This document shows positions 61,203 through 64,000 of a stretch of 64,000 nucleotides of DNA, piece after piece. The notes under the pieces are model-generated. The model was not told the DNA's origin. It saw only the letters and a list, made by a program, of their open reading frames with translations, and searched no databases. This DNA is from an uncultured Bacteroidales bacterium. GTDB taxonomy: Bacteria; Bacteroidota; Bacteroidia; Bacteroidales; F082. The stretch spans positions 1 to 64,000 of the forward strand of contig CALBNP010000137.1 in assembly GCA_937896505.1 (NCBI GenBank), read 5' to 3'. The translations under genes were made by a program, and so were the position numbers. Every line of letters begins with the position of its first letter. Within the stretch, counting starts at the first letter, position 1.

Positions 61203-61592
61203 TCATTGGTCGTCTTTCATCTTCTCAATCATCCGTCGCTCTTTCTTGGTAGGCCGTCCGGCACCGCGGTCGCGCCATTCGGCTTTGTAGGCGTGCATGA
61301 ACTCGATGCGTTCGTACTCTTCCTTTGGTGTGAGGTCGGTATAGACTTCTGGCACTTGCTTGGCTGAGACGCGGTTCTTCACGACAGTCTTCACTTGCAC
61401 CACCTTATGCAGTTGCTCAATCTGCACTTGTATGATGTCGCCTTCCTTCACTTCGCGTGAAGGTTTCACGGCCGTGTCGTTCATCTTTACCTTGCCGCCT
61501 TTTATGGCCTCGGCAGCAATGGAGCGGGTCTTGAAAAGACGAGCTGCCCAAAGCCACTTGTCCATCCGGACGATGTTCTCTTCGTTTTCCAT
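61203..61592 (-). CDS. S4-domain RNA-binding protein (Hsp15-like)
   Basis: A 129-residue protein with an N-terminal S4 domain, VRMDKWLWAARLFKTRS followed by AEAIKGGKVKMNDTAVKPS, the pattern of Hsp15/HslR. Hsp15 binds free 50S subunits carrying nascent chains to rescue stalled ribosomes. The C-terminus is charged (RDRGAGRPTKKERRMIEKMK) and likely contacts RNA. It lies downstream of der on the same strand, with a repeat between. Confident of the domain, less of the role. Confidence 0.85.
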   Translation of the reverse strand: MENEENIVRMDKWLWAARLFKTRSIAAEAIKGGKVKMNDTAVKPSREVKEGDIIQVQIEQLHKVVQVKTVVKNRVSAKQVPEVYTDLTPKEEYERIEFMHAYKAEWRDRGAGRPTKKERRMIEKMKDDQ

Positions 61593-61615
61593 GTAGCTGA
61601 TTTCTGCCGTTTTAC

Positions 61616-61693
61616 GTCATTGCGAGGAGGAACGACGAAGCAATCCAGAAATAATGCTTCTCATTTAGATAGTTTCATTCCGTTGGCAATGAC
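61616..61693. repeat. GTCATTGCGAGG-type repeat
   Basis: Starts GTCATTGCGAGGAGGAACG and continues ACGAAGCAATCC, and ends with GCAATGAC (61686-61693), the inverse of the beginning. This is a repeat type widely seen in Bacteroidetes and other environmental bacteria. It lies between der and the S4-domain gene. Confidence 0.8.
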
Positions 61694-61707
61694 ACAAAAC
61701 GAATTGA

Positions 61708-63015
61708 TTATTTCTCCTTGAAAATCAATTGAATCGGCACACCGTTGAAATCCCAAGTTTCGCGAATCTTGTTTTCCAGGAAACGCTTGTAGGATTCTTT
61801 CACATCCTTTGGCAGGTTGCAGAAGAAGACGAACTGTGGGCAATAGCTCTTCAGCATGGTGATGTATTTGATGCGCACATAGCGGCCGCGTGAAGCTGCC
61901 GGTGGCGGCACCGACCCGATGATTTCCAACATTTTGTCGTTCAGCTCGCGCACCGGAATGCGGCGCTCGCGGTTTTCATATACCTTGTGTGCGGTCTCGA
62001 GCACCTTGTAGATGCGTTGTTTGTTGATGGCCGAGGTGAAGATGATAGGGAAGTCGGTGAAAGGTGCAGTTTGTGCATAGATGGCTTGTTCGTAAGCCAA
62101 GTGGGTGTTCGAGTCCTTCTCGATGGTGTCCCATTTGTTGACGACGACGACGAGGCCTTTCTTGTTCTTCTCGATAAGGTGCAGGATGTTCATGTCTTGC
62201 GACTCGAAACCGTTTTGGGCATCAATCATGAGGATGGCCACATCGCAGTCTTCGATGGCGCGGATGGAACGCAGCACCGAGTAGAACTCGATGTCTTCTT
62301 CCACCTTGCTCTTCTTGCGCAGACCGGCGGTGTCAACGAGCATGAAATCCATGCCGAAGGCATTGTAACGGGTGTAGTTGCTGTCGCGCGTGGTGCCTGC
62401 TATGTTGGTCACGATGTGACGGTCAACGCCAAGGAAAGCGTTGATGAGCGACGACTTGCCGACATTTGGACGGCCTACCACGGTGAATTTGGGCAGGTCG
62501 GTGTTGAAGTCGGTGGTATCGTTGGGCAAAAGTTCGCACACTTTATCGAGCAGCTCGCCGGTGCCGGTGCCTGTCATGGCCGAAAAAGCGAAAGGCTCGC
62601 CCAAGCCAAGAGCATAGAACTCGGAGGCAAGCGCTGCTTTGTTAGGTTCGTCAGCCTTGTTGACGGCCAATACGACGGGCTTTTTCTGCTGGCGCAGGAT
62701 GCGCGCCACGTCTTCGTCGAGCACATGAAGGCCTGCGATGCAATCCACTACAAAGACGATGACATCGGCTTCTTCGATGGCCAAATCTACTTGCTTGCGG
62801 ATTTCTTCTTCAAAGATGTCGTCCGACCCAACAACATAACCGCCCGTGTCGATGACGGTGAATTCCTTTCCGTTCCAGTCGCTCTTGCCGTAATGCCTGT
62901 CGCGTGTCACGCCACTTGTTTCTTCCACGATGGCCATGCGCTGCTTCAGCAGACGGTTGAAAAACGTCGATTTTCCCACATTGGGTCTCCCCACAATTGC
63001 TACAATGTTTGACAT
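61708..63015 (-). CDS. der: Ribosome biogenesis GTPase Der
   Basis: A 435-residue double-GTPase for maturation of the 50S subunit. The two G domains start with GRPNVGKSTFFNRLL (about 8) and GRPNVGKSSLINAFL (about 180). Each has its own DTGG/DTAG and NKAD/NKWD motif (VVNKWDTIE in the second). The C-terminal KH-like domain is about 100 residues. The promoter is at 63039-63047. Adjacent to era, a common pairing in Bacteroidetes. Confidence 0.96.
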   Translation of the reverse strand: MSNIVAIVGRPNVGKSTFFNRLLKQRMAIVEETSGVTRDRHYGKSDWNGKEFTVIDTGGYVVGSDDIFEEEIRKQVDLAIEEADVIVFVVDCIAGLHVLDEDVARILRQQKKPVVLAVNKADEPNKAALASEFYALGLGEPFAFSAMTGTGTGELLDKVCELLPNDTTDFNTDLPKFTVVGRPNVGKSSLINAFLGVDRHIVTNIAGTTRDSNYTRYNAFGMDFMLVDTAGLRKKSKVEEDIEFYSVLRSIRAIEDCDVAILMIDAQNGFESQDMNILHLIEKNKKGLVVVVNKWDTIEKDSNTHLAYEQAIYAQTAPFTDFPIIFTSAINKQRIYKVLETAHKVYENRERRIPVRELNDKMLEIIGSVPPPAASRGRYVRIKYITMLKSYCPQFVFFCNLPKDVKESYKRFLENKIRETWDFNGVPIQLIFKEK

Positions 63016-63038
63016 ACTTTGTTCGGTTTAAATTTGCT

Positions 63039-63047
63039 GCAAAAATA
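63039..63047 (-). promoter_or_regulatory. -7 element for der
   Basis: The minus strand reads TATTTTTGC, 24 bp before the der start, and immediately downstream of a hairpin array after era. Confidence 0.55.
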
Positions 63048-63055
63048 GTAATTTT

Positions 63056-63099
63056 AGGTGAAAGGTAGCCTTTCACCATTCGCCTAAAACCTTTCACCT
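63056..63099. repeat. GGTGAAAGG hairpin array
   Basis: GGTGAAAGG (63057-63065) pairs with CCTTTCACC (63069-63077). A third arm, CCTTTCACC at 63090-63098, could pair with the first instead, so two alternative hairpins are possible. It lies between era and der and may terminate era transcripts, though no good T-run follows. It shares CACCATTCGCCT with 33126-33148. Confidence 0.6.
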
Positions 63100-63103
63100 T
63101 TAA

Positions 63104-63985
63104 TTATGCTTCGTATCCAAAGCGCTTCAGTTCTGCTTCGTTGTCGCGCCAATCCTTATCGACTTTCACGAACAATTCGAGGAAAATCTTCTTGCCTGTG
63201 AATTCCTCGATGTCGGCACGGGCTTGCATACCCAATTTCTTGATGGCGCTGCCGCCTTTGCCGATGATGATGGCTTTCTGCGAATCGCGGGCGACGTAGA
63301 TGCTGGCACGGATGACAACGCGTTTTTCGCTTTCTTCGTAGGAATCCACATCCACTTGCACACAATAAGGCACTTCCTGCTGGTAGTTGAGCAAGATTTT
63401 CTCGCGGATGATTTCGGTGATGAAGAAACGCATCGAGCGGTCGGTGAGTTCGTCTTTCGGGAAATAAGGTGGGCACACAGGCAATTTCTCCAAAATCTGC
63501 TCGAAAACGTTCTTCACATTGGCATTGTGTTGCGCTGAGATGGGGAAAATGGTGGCGTTGGGCAGTTCTTTCTCCCAAAACTCAACGGCTTGGGTCAGAT
63601 TCTCTTGTGTTGAAAGGTCAATCTTGTTGATGAGGACGAAAACTGGTATCTCGCTGTTTTTCAGTCTTTCGACGGTCTTTTCCTCGATTTTCTTGTCGGT
63701 GATATCGACCACGAAAAGGATGAGGTCGGCGTCAATCATGGCCACGTTGACGAATTGGTTCATCACTTCGTGCATCTTGTAGGCTGGGTCTTTGATGATG
63801 CCAGGCGTGTCGGAGAACACGATTTGGAAGTCGTCGCCGTTGACGATGCCCAAAATGCGATGGCGCGTGGTTTGCGCTTTCGAGGTGATTATGGAGATTT
63901 TCTCTCCAACCAGTTGATTCATAAGGGTTGACTTGCCCACATTGGGGCGTCCTATGATGTTGACATATCCTGCTTTATGATCCAT
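63104..63985 (-). CDS. era: GTPase Era
   Basis: A 293-residue GTPase that binds 16S rRNA during assembly of the 30S subunit. G1 is GRPNVGKSTLMNQLVG, G3 is DTPGIIKD, G4 is NKIDL (written LINKIDLS) and the C-terminal KH domain has IGKGGSAIKKLG. The protein is complete, starting MDHKAGYVNIIGRPN at 63985, 15 bp before the window end. The promoter is outside the window. Confidence 0.96.
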   Translation of the reverse strand: MDHKAGYVNIIGRPNVGKSTLMNQLVGEKISIITSKAQTTRHRILGIVNGDDFQIVFSDTPGIIKDPAYKMHEVMNQFVNVAMIDADLILFVVDITDKKIEEKTVERLKNSEIPVFVLINKIDLSTQENLTQAVEFWEKELPNATIFPISAQHNANVKNVFEQILEKLPVCPPYFPKDELTDRSMRFFITEIIREKILLNYQQEVPYCVQVDVDSYEESEKRVVIRASIYVARDSQKAIIIGKGGSAIKKLGMQARADIEEFTGKKIFLELFVKVDKDWRDNEAELKRFGYEA

Positions 63986-64000
63986 TTTGAAAAAAAATTG

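Noticed and set aside
61987..63012. 341-codon plus-strand frame over der
   Set aside because: Exact antisense of a clear Der GTPase; no recognisable protein pattern.

Overview
The window is about 64 kb of a Bacteroidetes chromosome, most likely an uncultured member of the Bacteroidales. The signs are the TAnnTTTG-type -7 promoter element (usually TATCTTTGC or TATTTTTGC) before many genes, type IX secretion (T9SS) C-terminal sorting domains, a MurF-Alr fusion, a DAHP synthase-chorismate mutase fusion, a Na+-NQR operon, and a DUF2764-containing V/A-type ATPase operon. Most of it is core housekeeping DNA. The accessory material is small: two IS200-like (REP-associated) transposases, several palindromic repeat families, and short inserts inside core operons. 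I saw no tRNA, rRNA, CRISPR array or prophage.

Layout. 1-5.7 kb: end of deoC, an FlK-like thioesterase, 5-formyl-THF cyclo-ligase, a secreted M1 peptidase, a lipoprotein and a histidine kinase. 5.8-9 kb: rpoN and asnS. 9.1-10.8 kb: a REP-associated transposase with a long palindrome that runs into the start of a DAHP synthase-chorismate mutase gene; just beyond is a candidate small RNA. 11-21.7 kb: two small lipoproteins, then a large operon of TonB-dependent receptor, 1564-residue secreted protein and PorV-like barrel. 21.7-22.7 kb: greA and a HIT protein. 22.7-29 kb: nqrABCDEF on the minus strand with a DUF4160/DUF2442 pair inserted between nqrE and nqrF. 29-35.7 kb: a 5'-truncated kinase remnant, a Lys/Cys-rich secreted protein, polyprenyl synthetase, lipoproteins, a second REP-associated transposase and recQ. 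35.9-43 kb: kdsD, lptB, pssA, a conserved hypothetical, murF-alr and a DcaP-like porin. 43-50.5 kb: the complete F-type ATP synthase operon on the minus strand. 50.5-53 kb: a NUDIX hydrolase, a repeat-rich gap and a T9SS-sorted protein with a seven-fold repeat. 53.3-61.1 kb: the V/A-type ATPase operon, interrupted by a GxxExxY gene. 61.2-64 kb: an S4-domain protein, der and era.

Bioenergetic theme. Na+-NQR would export Na+ during respiration. The V/A-ATPase K subunit keeps all five Na+ ligands known from Enterococcus hirae NtpK, while the F-type c subunit lacks the Na+ ligand residues and looks H+-specific. The cell therefore probably runs linked Na+ and H+ circuits.

The most interesting points concern repeats interacting with genes: a REP palindrome that supplies the N-terminus of an aromatic-biosynthesis enzyme, a palindrome translated as part of NqrA, a repeat that holds a stop codon, a promoter-terminator leader before greA, and accessory genes set into the nqr and V-ATPase operons.
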